Source of the DNA: Cafeteria roenbergensis
Taxonomy: Eukaryota > Sar > Bigyra > Bicosoecida > Cafeteriaceae
NCBI GenBank assembly: GCA_008330645.1
Contig: VLTN01000003.1
Coordinates: 558,001 to 622,000, forward strand
Length of the DNA stretch: 64,000 nt
Reading direction: 5' to 3'
In this document: positions 50,072 through 61,900 of the stretch, piece by piece
Layout of the letters: every line of letters starts with the position of its first letter
Numbering within the stretch: the stretch's first letter is position 1
Position numbers and translations under genes: made by a program
The notes under the pieces: model-generated
Seen by the model: only the letters and a program-made list of their open reading frames with translations
What the model was told of the DNA's origin: nothing
Database searches by the model: none

Positions 50072-50728
50072 GGGAGTGGAAGCCCCTCCCGCAGGCGTGG
50101 GCACCGGCCCTGCCCTGCGATCGCCCCCCGAGCGCCGGTGTGGCACCGAGTTCCCCGGAGGGCGCCGACGCAGCCCGCAGCTTGGGCTTCCAGCTCTGCC
50201 TGCGAGCCGGGCGCCCGACGGCGCCGGTGGCTCAGGCCCGGACGGCGGCCCCCAGACAGGTGTGAGAGCCCGCCCGGTCGAGCTACAGCGCAGTGTGGCG
50301 CCCTCCCCCCCCCCAGCACTGCTGGATCAGACTGGAGCAAGCGGCTCGCAGCAGGGTCGCATGAGCTGCCAAGGGCAGCCTTGCTTCGTCGCCCGGTTTG
50401 GCCCAGAGCGCAGGGCCGGTGATTTTCAACGACGCGACACGTCGATGGGCATGAGGCTCGCTCTCGGGCAGCGGTGTGCTGTGCCTGCAGTGTCTGGCCG
50501 CGCGCCGGCTCAGCGTTCTGCCGTATTCCGGAACGCACGCGCGACTCTGGGCCACGAATGAGGACCGTCGAGTCTGACAGAGCCACGTGGTCGGTTGCGG
50601 CCGCTCCACTCCACCGGCAGCTGCCCAGGCAGGTATTGCGCTGGCGAGCAGGGCGTCGGCCAGGTAGAGTGCTGCTAGGTGCATTTGTGTCTCGAGGGGC
50701 CCGCCAGTGCACGGACGAGCTGTTTGCG
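50072..50728. promoter_or_regulatory. Divergent region, glycosyltransferase-like / EF-hand genes
   Basis: 657 bp between divergent starts. An in-frame ATG at 50559 could lengthen the EF-hand protein, but the extra residues are Arg/Ala-rich and unlike the following helix. An AT-poor, featureless stretch otherwise; no RNA gene seen. Confidence 0.3.
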
Positions 50729-51817
50729 ATGGCTGCAGTGGCAGCAGCTTCGAGCGGCAAGCCTGAGCCCAAGGACGTCACGCAAGACGAGAGCAAGCAG
50801 CTCGAGCGCGTGTTCAACTACCTGTGCGACTTTGCGGCGAAGAACAAGCTGTTCAAGGAGCGCGAGCCGAAGCTGGAGCGCAAGAGCAAGATTCTGGCGT
50901 ACAAGAAGAACCCGGAGGCCGTTAAGATTATCGACGAGACGGGCCGCGAACTGAGCCCCGAGGAGATCGACTTCGAGCTCCGCAAAATTGACGACGAGTG
51001 CGCCGATATCACCCAGCGCATCGAGAAGATCGAGGCCAAGGAGGAGAAGAAGATCAAGCCCAGGGACTTGCTGGAGGCGCTTGGCAAGCTTGGCAAGAAG
51101 GCCACCAAGGTGCGAGCAGCCCGCTGTCAAGGCCGCCAGCTCTTGGGCGATGCGCGCGTCTCCTGCTCGCCCGGTGTGCATTGCTTGGCCGGGGTGCGAG
51201 GGGCGCAGCTGGAGTCAGCGCCAGCTAGGCGCGCATCGCGCAGGCATTGCCGGCCGTCGCTAGTCGCTCTGTCCGCAGGGTGCCCCATGCGCCGCGCGGT
51301 GACGCCTCTGCGCGCAGCTCCGACCAGGCAGCTCGCGCTGGGGCCCCCATGCTCACGCCTGTCCCCGCTGCTTCCCGCCCGCCCGCCCGCCCGCCAACCG
51401 CGCCCCCGGCCCTCGCAGAAGGAGATCGAGGACATGATCTGGGAGGTGGACGAGAACCTCGACGGCTGCGTGGACTGGGAGGAGTTCCAGCTCATGTTCC
51501 ACCGCAACATCAAGGACACCACCGGCCTGGAGCCGCACCAGCTCTTCAACGTGGTCCAGTTCATGATGTACGACAAGGACTGCGGAGGCCAGGTGTCCGT
51601 TGACGAGACGATGCACATGCTCTACTCCCGCTACGGCAGGGAGGGGCTGGATAGCGAGATGCGAAACCTCTTTGGGGACAGCCTCTCCGCAACGGGCGAC
51701 GCGCGGCTCACGTTCGAGCAGTACTTGGCCGCCGTGGAGCGCAAGCTGCCCAAGCGCATCCGCGGGGGCAAGGTGCTCACGGGCACCGAGGTCGCGGCGG
51801 GGGCCGGGGCGTCCTGA
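50729..51817 (+). CDS. EF-hand calcium-binding protein, axonemal type, two exons
   Basis: Exons are 50729-51109 and 51419-51817; intron GTGCGA...CCTCGCAG, phase 0, 309 bp with no in-frame stop. The 259-residue product has a Lys/Glu-rich helical N-terminus (ESKQLERVFNYLCDFAAKN, then ITQRIEKIEAKEEKKIKPRD), the spliced helix EALGKLGKKATKKEIEDMIW, then EF-hand 1 (DENLDGCVDWEEF, all ligands present) and EF-hand 2 (DKDCGGQVSVDET). A helical tail (FEQYLAAVERKLPKRI) follows. The IEDMIWEVDEN...FNVVQFMMYDKD order is, from memory, shared by a conserved group of protist EF-hand proteins in organisms with cilia. The unspliced reading would insert about 100 Arg/Pro-rich residues between helix and EF-hand. 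Function is probably calcium control of motility, by inference. Confidence 0.85.
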   Translation: MAAVAAASSGKPEPKDVTQDESKQLERVFNYLCDFAAKNKLFKEREPKLERKSKILAYKKNPEAVKIIDETGRELSPEEIDFELRKIDDECADITQRIEKIEAKEEKKIKPRDLLEALGKLGKKATKVRAARCQGRQLLGDARVSCSPGVHCLAGVRGAQLESAPARRASRRHCRPSLVALSAGCPMRRAVTPLRAAPTRQLALGPPCSRLSPLLPARPPARQPRPRPSQKEIEDMIWEVDENLDGCVDWEEFQLMFHRNIKDTTGLEPHQLFNVVQFMMYDKDCGGQVSVDETMHMLYSRYGREGLDSEMRNLFGDSLSATGDARLTFEQYLAAVERKLPKRIRGGKVLTGTEVAAGAGAS

Positions 51818-52096
51818 CCACGCCGCTTCGTCGCGCCCCGGCCTCCCGGCCTTGAGGCGCGCTCCGAACTCTCGTGCGGGTTCCGCCTGGGCGCAGGCGG
51901 CGCTTGCGCTCGGGTCGCAGCTTGGGTGTGTTTCAGAATTTCTTCTGCATGTGCAAGCCAGCTTCGCACACCGGCCACACGCACCTTCGCGAGCAGGCGC
52001 AACCGAAAGCACGGCCGTTCTCAACGGGTGGGGCATCGCATCGCATTCCAACGCTCGGCCTTGGCGCGCGCGAAGCTGCAGCCCAGCCAGCAGGAG

Positions 52097-53597
52097 TCAT
52101 GCAGTTGCCGCTGCGGCAGGCGCCCCTATTCCGAGAGCGGCCTTGTCCTCCTCGGCCTCCTCGGCAAGCCACGAGGCGTCCCCGGCCACGAAGAGTCGGA
52201 GGGGTGGGCGGGTGCCGATCTCCCCGGTGACGAACGCGTCCTGCGTGAGGTGGGCATCGATGGTGAGCGGCACGCCCCCGAAGCCGCTGACGGTTTGCAG
52301 CGGCGCTGCCGACTGGAGCTCCCAAACCTGCACCCCGGGCCCGGCCTCGGTCGCGCTGACCACCCTGTGAGCGCGCTTGTTCTCGGAAGAGCAGCAGAGC
52401 GCGGGCAGACAGGTGAAGCGAGTGTTTTCGTGGCCTGTCATGCGGCGGACTGTCTTGTTCCCGGCGTAGTCCCACAGGCGAACGGAGGAGTCCAGCGTGG
52501 ACGACAAGACAAAGCAGCCGTTGGCCGTGAACCGAACGGCGCCGACGCAAGGAGCGCTGTCGTCGATGAGGGTGTAGAGGCAGTGGCCGGTGGCCACGTC
52601 CCAGAACCGGATCAGGCCGTCAAACGCCGACGTGGCAAGCAGCTGGCCGTCCGGGGAGAAGCTGACGCCGGTGATGGGGCCAGAGTGCGCCGGGATTGAG
52701 CGGAGCTGGCGGCCGCTCCGGGCATCCCACAAGACAACGCGATCGTCCGTCCCTCCAGAGGCGATCAGGTTGCCGCGGGGACTGAAGTCCACGCTCATCA
52801 CTTGCGAGTCGTGGCCTCGGAGCGCCGCCAAGCACGTGTCCTGAGTGGAAGCGAATCAAGGGGGCGCGCGCGAGGGAGGAGGGGCGGGGGCACGGGGTGG
52901 GGAAGGAGTCGAGAGGCCGATGCAGAACGCGCGTTCTGTTGCCGAGGCTGCGCACGCTGCAAGGGCGGCCCTTGGGGCGTCTGGGCAGGGAACTCACGGC
53001 TTCGACGTCCCAAACGCGAACGGAGCCGTCGTCGGAGGCCGACACAGCAAAGTCTGACTGGTCGCTCCACGCCACGTCCGCAACCCCTTGCTCGTGCCCA
53101 GCCCAGTCGCGCAGCAGGGTCCCACTGGAGGTATGCCAGATTTTTACCGTGCGGTCGGCAGCTGCGGAAATGGTCAACCAGGCAACAGAGCAACAGCCCA
53201 GCTCTCTCATTGGAAAGGCACACGCGCACGCGCATGGCGACGCGGCACCAAAAGTGGCAAGCCAAGGTCGTGCAACGGGCGCAGGCGCGCTCCTGGGGGG
53301 ACGCCAGGCCCGTCTGGACCAGCGAGACTCACACGCCGACAAAATGAGCCGCCCCGCGTCGAACCCCTTAGAGAGCCTGACGGACGAGATGCTCCCCGTG
53401 TGTCCTTCATACGTCTTCACTTGCTTGAAATCTGGCAGTGAGGGCATCACCACCGAGGGTTTGCCCCCCACAGCCGCGTGCGGTGCGCGCAGGGCCGGAC
53501 CAGGGCCGGCCAAGCTGCTGGCAGCTCCGTCGCCTGCTGCTGCAGCAGCCGCCGCTGAGCTGCTGCTACTACTGCTGCTGCTGCTGCTGCTGCTCAT
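52097..53597 (-). CDS. WDR5/Swd3-like WD40 protein, three exons
   Basis: WDR5 is the WD40 core of SET1/MLL H3K4 methyltransferase complexes. Exons, in transcription order, are 53597-53333, 53161-52998 and 52840-52097 (GTGAGTC...TTTCCGCAG and GTGAGTT...CCACTCAG). The join LILSA/S/ADRTVKIW restores a perfect WD strand. The 390-residue product begins with a poly-Ser/Ala leader, as many WDR5 proteins begin with a low-complexity tail, then seven blades: YEGHTGSISSVRLS, GHEQGVADVAWS, GHDSQVMSVDFSPRG, AHSGPITGVSFSPDG, then the WDR5-like GLIRFWDVATGHCLYTLIDD and LDSSVRLWDYAGNKTVRRMT. The closest match is WDR5 (CLKTLIDDDNPPV and LDNTLKLWDY). Blades 6-7 are more divergent (CCSSENKRAHRV), so it could be a paralogue not in the H3K4 complex. 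Confidence 0.82.
53558..53596. repeat. Triplet repeat coding polyserine at the WDR5-like N-terminus
   Basis: A CTG-type run (AGC on the coding strand, with two AGT codons) gives about 12 Ser right after the start Met, then polyAla from a GC-rich triplet run. Confidence 0.85.
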
Positions 53598-53840
53598 CGC
53601 AAACTCAGCCGACCAGCCGGGCGCCGAGCACTGCACGGCTCAGGAGTGGCCGGCAGCGGCCAAGTCGGCAGCTCTGCCGCGACGCAGTTTGAGTTCGCTG
53701 CGAATGTATGGCGCATTGGGGCGAATGCTGGCTTGCGGCCCCGAACCACATAGGCATGCGCATTGTCAAATTCAACAACTGGCAAGCATGCACAGCCCCT
53801 GCCACCCTCCCCCCGCCCGCCATCCCGCTTCTCTGTGGTC

Positions 53841-56800
53841 TCACGGAGCGCCCCGGAAGCTGAGCGAAGCCTCTGCTCGCCGCAGGAGGTCGACGTGGTT
53901 GGCAAAGATGCTTGCCAGCGCCTCGTCGGAGCGCGACGCCGCAGCGAGCGAAGCCATCGCACGAGCCAATGGGTCCGGATCGGCCGGCGACGCCCCGTAT
54001 CGACCAGCCTCGGCTGCGAGTTGGCGGGCCGGCTGCGGCGAGTCGCTGGCCCACAAATCAGGCACATGCGACGGCGCCGGGGACGCTGCCTGTGCGAGCC
54101 GCTGGCTGTGGGACCCAGACCCGGGCCCTCCGTCCCGCCCAGCACCCCAGCCGGGCTGGAGCAGCGTGCTCCCAGCGGGGGTGGACCGGGGAGCCCAGGC
54201 AGGCAGCGCGTCAAAGCCCTGGTCACCGAACCGCTGGCGCCCCGCCAACTGCAGCCGCTCCCTCTCCGCCGCCGCTGCCGCCCGTTCGGCCTTCTCCGCT
54301 TGCGCCGCTGCCCTTGCGGCCGCCAAGCCCCTCGCCTCATGGTCCCTGCGGGCGCCGTCGACGAAGGCGAGCGCCGCGGGTCCGTACACCCAACCGGCCA
54401 CGTCCGGGTCCAGCGGCTCAAACACCGAGTGCGGCAGCGCCTGGCCCCGTGGCGGGGGCTGCTCCCAGCCGGAGGGCGGCTGCCCTCCCGCTGCCCGGAT
54501 GGCGTCGCTCACAGCCACGGCCTCCAGCGCCTCCGCCGCGGAGGACGCAGCCCGGCTCACAGCCGAGCGGAACTCGCCGTCGCGCAGCGAGCGCGGACCC
54601 TCCGACCCTGCCAGGCTGCCTCCGTCGGTGCCCCCGGCAGCGCCAGCGGCCGAAGCCTCCGCGCTGGGCGGGGAGCCTGCGTCAACCGAGCGACGCTTCT
54701 GCGCCTGGCGAGGACTGGCAGGGTGAGGCTTTGCGGCCTCCGCATCCGCGGCCTCCGCACCCGCGGCCGCCGCACCCGCGGCCGCCGCACCCGCGGCCGC
54801 CGCACCCGCGGCCGCCGCATCAGAAGCACCAACTACGCTGCCTGCGGGCACTCCCTGCCGGCCAGGTCCAGGCTCCCGCATGCTCTCGGCGCGGCTTGGA
54901 GCCCCCACTCCGCCTCCATCTTGCGAGGGTCCGGCCGCCGCTGCCTCACCCCTCGCCTCCTGGGAGTCACCGGGATCGCGCTGCGGCTCAGGCACCCCCG
55001 CGAGGCGCCTCGCCGCTGCGATGGCGGCAGAGAGCCGCCGCGTCTCGTCTCCCGACAGCGCCGACACGATGTCCCCGACGTGTTCTGCGGTGACGTCTTG
55101 GTTGAACGCCTCGTCCGCGCTGAGGCCAAGGAGGGGAGACGTCTGGCGCAGCAGGGGCAGAGCCGAGAGAGGAAGGGCCGACAGCGCGCGGCGGGCCATT
55201 TCAGACCACGCGCCACCCTCAGAGGCGGCGAAGAGGCTGTCTGGGGCCGGGGCCTCGCCGGCAGCATCGCCGTCCGCACGGCCGGCCCCGCTCGTGGGCA
55301 GGGCGTGGCTCCCGACCTGCGGCGCTGAGTCCGGGCCAGATGGCGGCGGGGCAGCTGCTGCTTCGGCATCTGGCTTGGAGATGCCTCGCATCGCGGCTCC
55401 TCGGCGCATCCAAGCGTCCAGCTCGTGCTCGGGCTCCGCAGCGGCCTGCTCGCCACGCCAGGCTGGGGCCCACGGGCGCTCAAGCGGGCGGCCTGAGTTG
55501 TAAGAGCCTGCCTGCGGTGGCGCGCTGGAAGGCGGCACAGGCGCCAGCAACGCTCGCCACTGGCTGGGCGACAGAGAGAGGGACGCAATGTCGGCCTCGG
55601 CGCGACCCCGGGCGCGCCTGCTGCCCGAACGACGGCCAGGGCGGCCTCGCGCCCCACTGCCTTGCGGCCAGCCGCTCGGGCCGAGGCGGCCTTCATCGCT
55701 TGGCTCCGATTCGCTCTCTTCCGACTCGGACTCCGAAGAGCCCAGCTCGCCCCAGCCGCGACCGCGAGCCTGGTCCTCGGGCTGATTGCCGGGCGATTTG
55801 GAGCTGACCAGGCCTTGGCCCCGCTGCCCTCGGCCGGAGGATGGCCACTCGGGCTGGTCCTCCCCTTCGCTGCCGGCGCCCTCCGGTGATTGAACGCCAG
55901 CGGCGGCGGCGGCGGCAGCGGCGATGGTGGCCGCGGGCTCGCCTTCGGCCGCTGAGGCAGCGTCTGCGGGCTTCGCCGCAAGCGTGGCCTCGGCCAGCTG
56001 CCGGCGACGGTCCGCCTCCTCCCTGTCTGCAAGGGCCTTGGCAGCTGCAGCTGCAGCCTCCTCCGCCTCCTGCGCCCGCTGCTTGGCTTCCTCCGCCGCC
56101 TTCGCTTCCGCCGCCGCCGTGGCCTCTGCTGCGGCGGCCCGGGCCTGCGCCGCGGCCGTAGCTTCCAGGACCGCCGCGCGCGCCTCTGCGGCCGCCACCC
56201 TGGCTTCGGCTGCAGCCTTGGCCTCCGCCACGGCCGCCACGCGCTCCTCGGACTCGTGCGCCGACGCCTCCGCCTTGGCCTCCGCTTCCGCGAGTCGCTG
56301 CTCGGCGGCCTGGGCCTTTGATGCCGCCTCGTCCCTGGCTGCCTCTGCCGCCCGCTGAGCCTCCACGGCCTGGGCAGCCTGGGCGGCAGCGCTCTTCACC
56401 GCCTCCTCCGACCGCAGCTTGGCCTCCGCTGCCTCCGCCTCGGCCTCCGCCTTGGCGTTGGCCACCACGGCTGCCTTCAAGGCGTGCTTGACCACTCCAG
56501 CGAGGCGGGCGGATGGCCGCGCCTGAGGGGAAGGTGCTCCCGCCTCAGTCCCCGCCCCAACGCTGCCAGGGCCCCGCCCCGCGGCGACTGCCTCGCCCGT
56601 GCCCGGGGAGGTGTCGAGTGCCTCGCGGGAGGCCCCGCCTCGGCCTGTCTGTGCGCCCGCGTTCGGCCCGCTAGCAGCAGAGCGCCCCGATCCTCGGCGC
56701 GAGCCGCGGGACCGCCGACCGCCGAGCAAGACGCTCATGGGGACGCCGTCGGGGGCTGCCGACCCTGCCTCCGACGAGGCGCCCCAGTCTTGGTCGGTCG

Positions 56801-58765
56801 CGGCACTCGTGCGCGAGGACACGCCGCGGCGGTGAGTGGGGCTGCCGGCGCGCGGCCAGCCCGATTCGGAGGGGGTGCCTCCCCCGCCAGCGCTCCAAGC
56901 TGGCTCAGGCAGCGATGGCGACGACAGCTGCCCTCCGAACCGCACCCGCCTCCTCCCCCCGGGCGCGACAGCATCCTGCAGCTGTGACCTGGCGTCCGCG
57001 TGCGCGTCGCGGAGGCGCCTTCCAATGCGGTGAAGCGCGGCGTCGAGACCCCCTGCAATGTCGGCCCCGACGCTCCGGAGGCGAGCCCTGCGGCGCAGCT
57101 GGCCCAGCTCCTCCCTGGTCACGAAGCCGTTCCGGGCAAGCGCGGAGAGGGCCAGGCCGACGGGCTCGCCGCCGGCTCGGGCGCTGCCGCCGCCTGCGGC
57201 GGACTCCCCGTGGTCCAAGCCGTAGTCGGCGTCGTCCAGGTCGCTCGCGCCCTCGTCGTAGGCGGCGTCGGGGCCGAGCAACGCAACCTGTGTCCACGAG
57301 GGCCCGTCGTCGCCGCCCGCAGACGGCCGCAGGCCCGGGATCGGGCTGCGCCACAGGGGCCGCGCCAGCACGGGCTTCCAGGCCGCGCCGTCGCGCTCCC
57401 ACTCCCCGTCCGCCGGCTCGCCCGCGGCCCCCCCAGCGGAACCGCGCGCGCCTTCTTCACCCAGAGACCCAGCGTCGCTGGCCGCCTCGTGGTCTCCTGG
57501 CCCGCAGCTCACGTCCGACAGGTCCTGGTCGGCTAGCTCCCTCGCCCGCCTCAGCCGCTCTGTGAGGGACTCCATGGCGAGCACGAGACTGTGCCGAGCC
57601 TCCGACGCGCCCCTCGGTCCGTCTCCGCGCCCGTCCCCTGCAGCAGCGGCCTCCGCGCTGGCACGCTCCCTGGCGAGCACCGCGGCCTCGATGGAGGTCC
57701 ACGCAGGCAGGGAGCCGTCCACTCGGGAGCCCCTCCCCGAGCGCGCCATGGCAGGCGCCTGGCGAGCCGAGAGGCCGGCCAGCGGGCCGGGAAGCTGCGG
57801 CGGGCGCAGCGAGTGCTGGGCCGGAGCGCCAGCCCCGCGGAGCGCGGCAGTGGACAGCAGCCCAGCCAGCGAGGCGGCGACGTCCTGACCGACCGTGCAG
57901 GCTTCAGCCAGCTCGTCCTCCAGCGATCCGAAGCTCGAGTCGAGGATGTCTCGGCCGGGCGAGGCCGGCGCGGCGGGCCATCCGTCCGCATCGCCGGCCG
58001 CCGCCCAGTGAGAGGCGCTGGCGGGCGCAGAGCCGCGACCGCGCCCAACCCGTGGCCGGCCGCCATCTGGGCTAAAGCTGGGCTTGCGCGCTGCGAGCCG
58101 CCGCGCGCTCCGGGCGGGCGACTCTGCCTTCTCGGGGCTGAGGGAAAACAAACCGCTGTCAGACCCCGCCGGACCGCCCAGCGACCGCCCTGAGTCCGCA
58201 GTCGCCGGCCTGCATTACGGAACCCGGGGACGGGACGAATCACGACAAGGGTATCGATGGACATATTCGCTTGCAGGGGGAGTGGGAGAGTTGGTTGAAG
58301 GGGGGGGGGAGGGGGGGAAAGGCAAAACGGCCACGGCTGTCCGCTCAAACTGCACTCCTCTCCCAGAACTCCCCCTCGTTCCCAATGAGCGATGCGACGC
58401 CATGCGAGCCCAGCTCACCGCTCCTTGTCCGCTTCGGCGCCACTTGCGGTTGCCTGGTGTCGTGTGGCGGCCCGTGGCGCGCGCTCCGGGCTGGGAGCAG
58501 CCGCCGTTGGAACCGCTGGCCTTGCCGCCTCCCGACTGCCGCTCGCCTCACGGCCGCGCGGAGGAGGGGTCGTTGGCGGTGGGGGCGGTGGCGCTGCAGA
58601 GTCCTGGCTGTCGCGCGCTTGCCACCACATGGTTCCAGGCAGGCTCCCGGAGTCGCGCATGGCTTGCCGCTGTGAGCGGTCGGTGGGCTTTGCCGTCCTG
58701 AACCGCTCGATCATCTCGCGCACGCTTGCGGTGCGCTGGGGGGAGGGCTTTGCGGCCTCGCTCAT
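53841..58765 (-). CDS. Large disordered/coiled-coil protein with an N-terminal SVREMIERFR motif, two exons
   Basis: Exons, in transcription order, are 58765-58419 and 58137-53841. Donor GTGAGC, acceptor GGTTTGTTTTCCCTCAG, intron 281 bp; the join splits an Arg codon (DKE-R-PEKAES). About 1547 residues. The N-terminus reads MSEAAKPSPQRTASVREMIE then RFRTAKPTDRSQ, a short charged helix of a kind I have seen at the start of protist centriolar/ciliary proteins. The middle is Ser/Pro/Gly/Arg-rich. A long Ala/Glu/Lys coiled coil spans about 55960-56490 (KAEAEAEAAEAKLRSEEAVK and similar). Near 55000-55130 FNQDVTAEHVGDIVSALSG is more ordered. The C-terminus ends in a helix (IFANHVDLLRRAEASLSF). No family recognised. 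A cytoskeletal scaffold is the simplest reading. Confidence 0.6.
54733..54822. repeat. 15-bp tandem repeat, six copies, in the coiled-coil gene
   Basis: Six head-to-tail copies of GCGGCCGCCGCACCC, the outer ones with one to three changes. The coding strand gives an AAAGA-type five-residue unit grading into AEAAD. Multiple of three, inside a coding exon. Confidence 0.9.
58295..58320. repeat. Poly-G tract in an intron
   Basis: A plus-strand G run broken by A residues (GGGGGGGGGGAGGGGGGG core), i.e. a C-rich pyrimidine tract on the transcribed minus strand. It lies in the intron of the coiled-coil gene about 160 bp from its acceptor. It could form G-quadruplex in single strand; no function is shown. 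Confidence 0.6.
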
Positions 58766-58940
58766 CTTCTCGCGAGACAGCGCGCGGCCGCGCCCGCTGT
58801 GGGGCCGCCAAACGCGCGCTGGAGCCCTGCTCGTGCCAATCAGTTGCCGTCGCGAGCCGCGCGGCAGAGGCGACCGCCAGCTCTGCCGGAGCGCAGCCAC
58901 AAACCGGTTTCACATTGCGCGGCGGGGCTCTCGAGCGGCC

Positions 58941-61900
58941 ATGCAGTCGGAACCCGAGCCGCCGACTGAGCTCCTGCAGCTCACGACATGCCACGAGGTC
59001 AGTTGGTGCAATTGCGGGCCTGGCGGAGACGTGTGTGCGCTGCTTTCGGGTTCGAAACCCAGTGCACACCGCAAGCCCGACACTCGCGCCCTGGACGCCC
59101 CCCGAATCGCAGCGGCATAGCATGCAGCAGCTGTTCGATGCATGCGCGAGCGATGATGTTGCGGCCACTGCGGCGGCGCTCGCGGACGGCGCCGACCCGA
59201 CTTGGCCAGACTTGTCCAACATGGTGAGGTGCGGCCCAGGCATGGCCATTCCCCTGGCGGCGCCCAGCCGCTGGCGAGTGGGCTGCGAGCCGGGCCAAGG
59301 CTATGATTCTTGCGCTGGTTGTTGCACTGCAGCGCGCGCGAGCCTGACGACCCGCCCGCCAGTGTCGCGGAACCGGGACAATTGTGCTTGCTGAGTCGCA
59401 GATGCACCTCACCGCTCTACACGTCGCGGCTGCGAACGGAGCGTTTCGGTCCTTGGCGGCCATTCTGGCAAGCACCTTCGACTCTGCCCTGATGCCTTGC
59501 GTGGGCAGCAGACAGTGGCTCAAGCGGCGTCGCAAGTGCCACAAGCTGCAAGACGAGAGAGGCTGGACCCCGCTTCACTGGGCCACGTACAAGGGGTTTC
59601 ACTGCTGCGCGTCGCTCCTCATCCACTACGGGTTCCGAGTCGACGCAGCTGACTTGTCTGGAGTGTGCCCGGCAGAGCGGAGCCTCAGCGCCTCCTCGAT
59701 GCAGGCCAGCGTGGGCTTCTGCGTTGCGCTTGCAGCGAGCCTTGGGGGGATCAAGCCCAGAGGCCGGCGCGTGCCTCTGGTGTCCAGGCCCCCGGCGTCG
59801 CGCGAGGCGATGGAGGCGGCCCTGAGCGTGGACGCACCGGCTGCCGCCCGGGCAGTGGTTGAAGCGTCCGCGTCCGCGGCCTTGGACTATCTGGGACTCC
59901 CGGGCGTTGCCGTGCCGGCACCGCATGTCTGTGGGCCCGGGTGGCAGAGCGAAGTCACTTGGCTGCGCCGCCCAGGCTCTAAAGTGCAGCCCGACGTCCA
60001 GCTCGGGGCTCACCAGTTCCTGGGGCTTGCGAATCAGTTCTACCGCGAGTTCTTCTGGCCGTGGGACAGCAATGGCCAGATTTATGCTGAGCTCGATCTG
60101 CCCCCAGGATCCTTCCTGACCCCTTCGACGTCTCTGTCGCAGACACCTGAGCAGTCGGACTCAGAGGCGGAGCCTTCAGGAATGGCCGAGGCGGTGGCAG
60201 CGCAGCTCGGGCTTGCTCGCGAAGGGGCGGCGGTGGCGTCCGTGGCACGACAGCACGGAGCACCAGCCACTGCTGGTCTCGGAGGAGCTGCTGCAGCAGC
60301 CTCTGGAGCCGGAGGTGCATTGCCTGGCGCCGTGCTTGCTGGCACTGGCTCAGACCAGCTCCAGCCGGATAGTTTGGAAGCCGGGACGACCGCCGGGCTC
60401 GTGGGACAGCGCAGGAGCGCCAGCATCAGTGCGGCCAGGCCTGGGGGGGCGAATGACGAGGAAGGCGCGGCGGCGGATGCCACCTTGGGGCAGCCTCAGG
60501 CAATTCTGGACGCGCGCCTCGTCACCGGCAGCTGGGCTTCGACGGCGTCTCACCGAAGTCCCTCAAGGCCCAAGGCTGTGCTTTGCGTGGCCCCCACCGA
60601 CCTGGCGGCCGCAGCAGCGGCCATAGGGGAGGCCTCGGCACTGGCCCGGGCTTGCCGAGCGATGCGCAGAGATCGCTGCACCGCCCACTGCAGCGCAGCG
60701 CCGGGCGTCACGCTGCTTCACATTGCTGCTCGCAGCTTGTCCCCCGACTGCTTGAAGGTCGTCATTGGGAGCGATGCCCAGAGGGGCGATCCGGACCCGC
60801 GGGTGCTTGACGTCCGCGACCCAGATGGGCGGACGCCACTCCACTGGGCAGCACGGGCAGGAAGTTGGAAGTGTGTCGAGTTCATCTGCAGGAGGATGGC
60901 CTTGCCTTCCCCCTCGCCTCAAGCCGATGCGCCTCGCGTTGCTGGCGCCGAGGAGGCAGCCGCCGGAGGCACAGTCGAAGGCCCGACGGCCGGGGTGTGC
61001 GCCGCCATGGCACTGGCAAGCGCGAGCCTCGCAGCGACAGATCGACACCAAATGACCCCGCTGCACGAGGCGGCGTTTCACGGGCAAGCCAAAGCGGCGT
61101 GTGTTCTGCTCATGTGCGGTGCGTCCACAAACTCCAAGGACGCGAACAAGCGGACACCGCTGGCGTATGCTTGCCAGGCAGGCAATGTCGAGACGGTGCA
61201 GCTCCTGCTCGTCTTCGCCGAGCGCCAAGGCTCCCTCAACGTGAACGCCCGGGACGCCGACGGCCGCACCCCCTTGCACGAAGCTGCGGCATACGGCCGG
61301 ACGGCAGTTGCTAGTCTGCTGCTCGCCCAGGCAGCGTCGGCAACGCTGGGGGACCGGAGGAAGCAGACGCAAATCATGTCTGCGCTTGCATCGCGGGCCC
61401 TTCGCACCGCCCTGGTCCTGTGCGCATCCGTCTCGGCACGAATCTGCGGACTCCCCCGTCCCGGCAAGGCGTTGCCGCAGATGGAGCGTCGCGCTGCAGC
61501 TCCCGCTTCCTCTGCGGTGGCGGCTGGCACAGCGGAGCTGCGTGCCGGCGTCCGAGGCCGGGGCTCGGCACGAGGGCTGTTCACGGGGATCCGTCGAGCC
61601 TTGGCAAGAACGGCGGCACCTCAACATGCTGGTGATGCGAAGACGTCTGGGCGCAGCTCTGGAGCTCCAACATCCGGTCCCGCTGTCGCGGCGAGTGCGG
61701 GCCGTGCCCCAGCTGCCACGCACGCAAGCCCCAGGCCGCAGCAGGACGCTGCAACAAGCTTGCGTCAAGCTGCTTCCATGCTGCCAGTCGTCGATTTGAC
61801 CAGCTGGAGGGTGGTTGTTGCGCCTGCTGCGACTGCTTCCGCTCCGGCAGCTATGCGCATCCCAGGAAGCCCCGCGGCTGCGCAACCAGGCACAAGCAGT

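Noticed and set aside
48203-50422. Plus-strand frame of 739 codons
   Set aside because: Antisense to the glycosyltransferase-like gene; Arg/His/Gln-rich with no recognisable fold.
58990-59075. tRNA-like stretch with GTCAGTTGG (D-loop-like) and GGTTCGAAACC (B box)
   Set aside because: The T stem has a mismatch, no acceptor or anticodon stem can be drawn, and it sits in an intron of the ankyrin gene. Probably chance.
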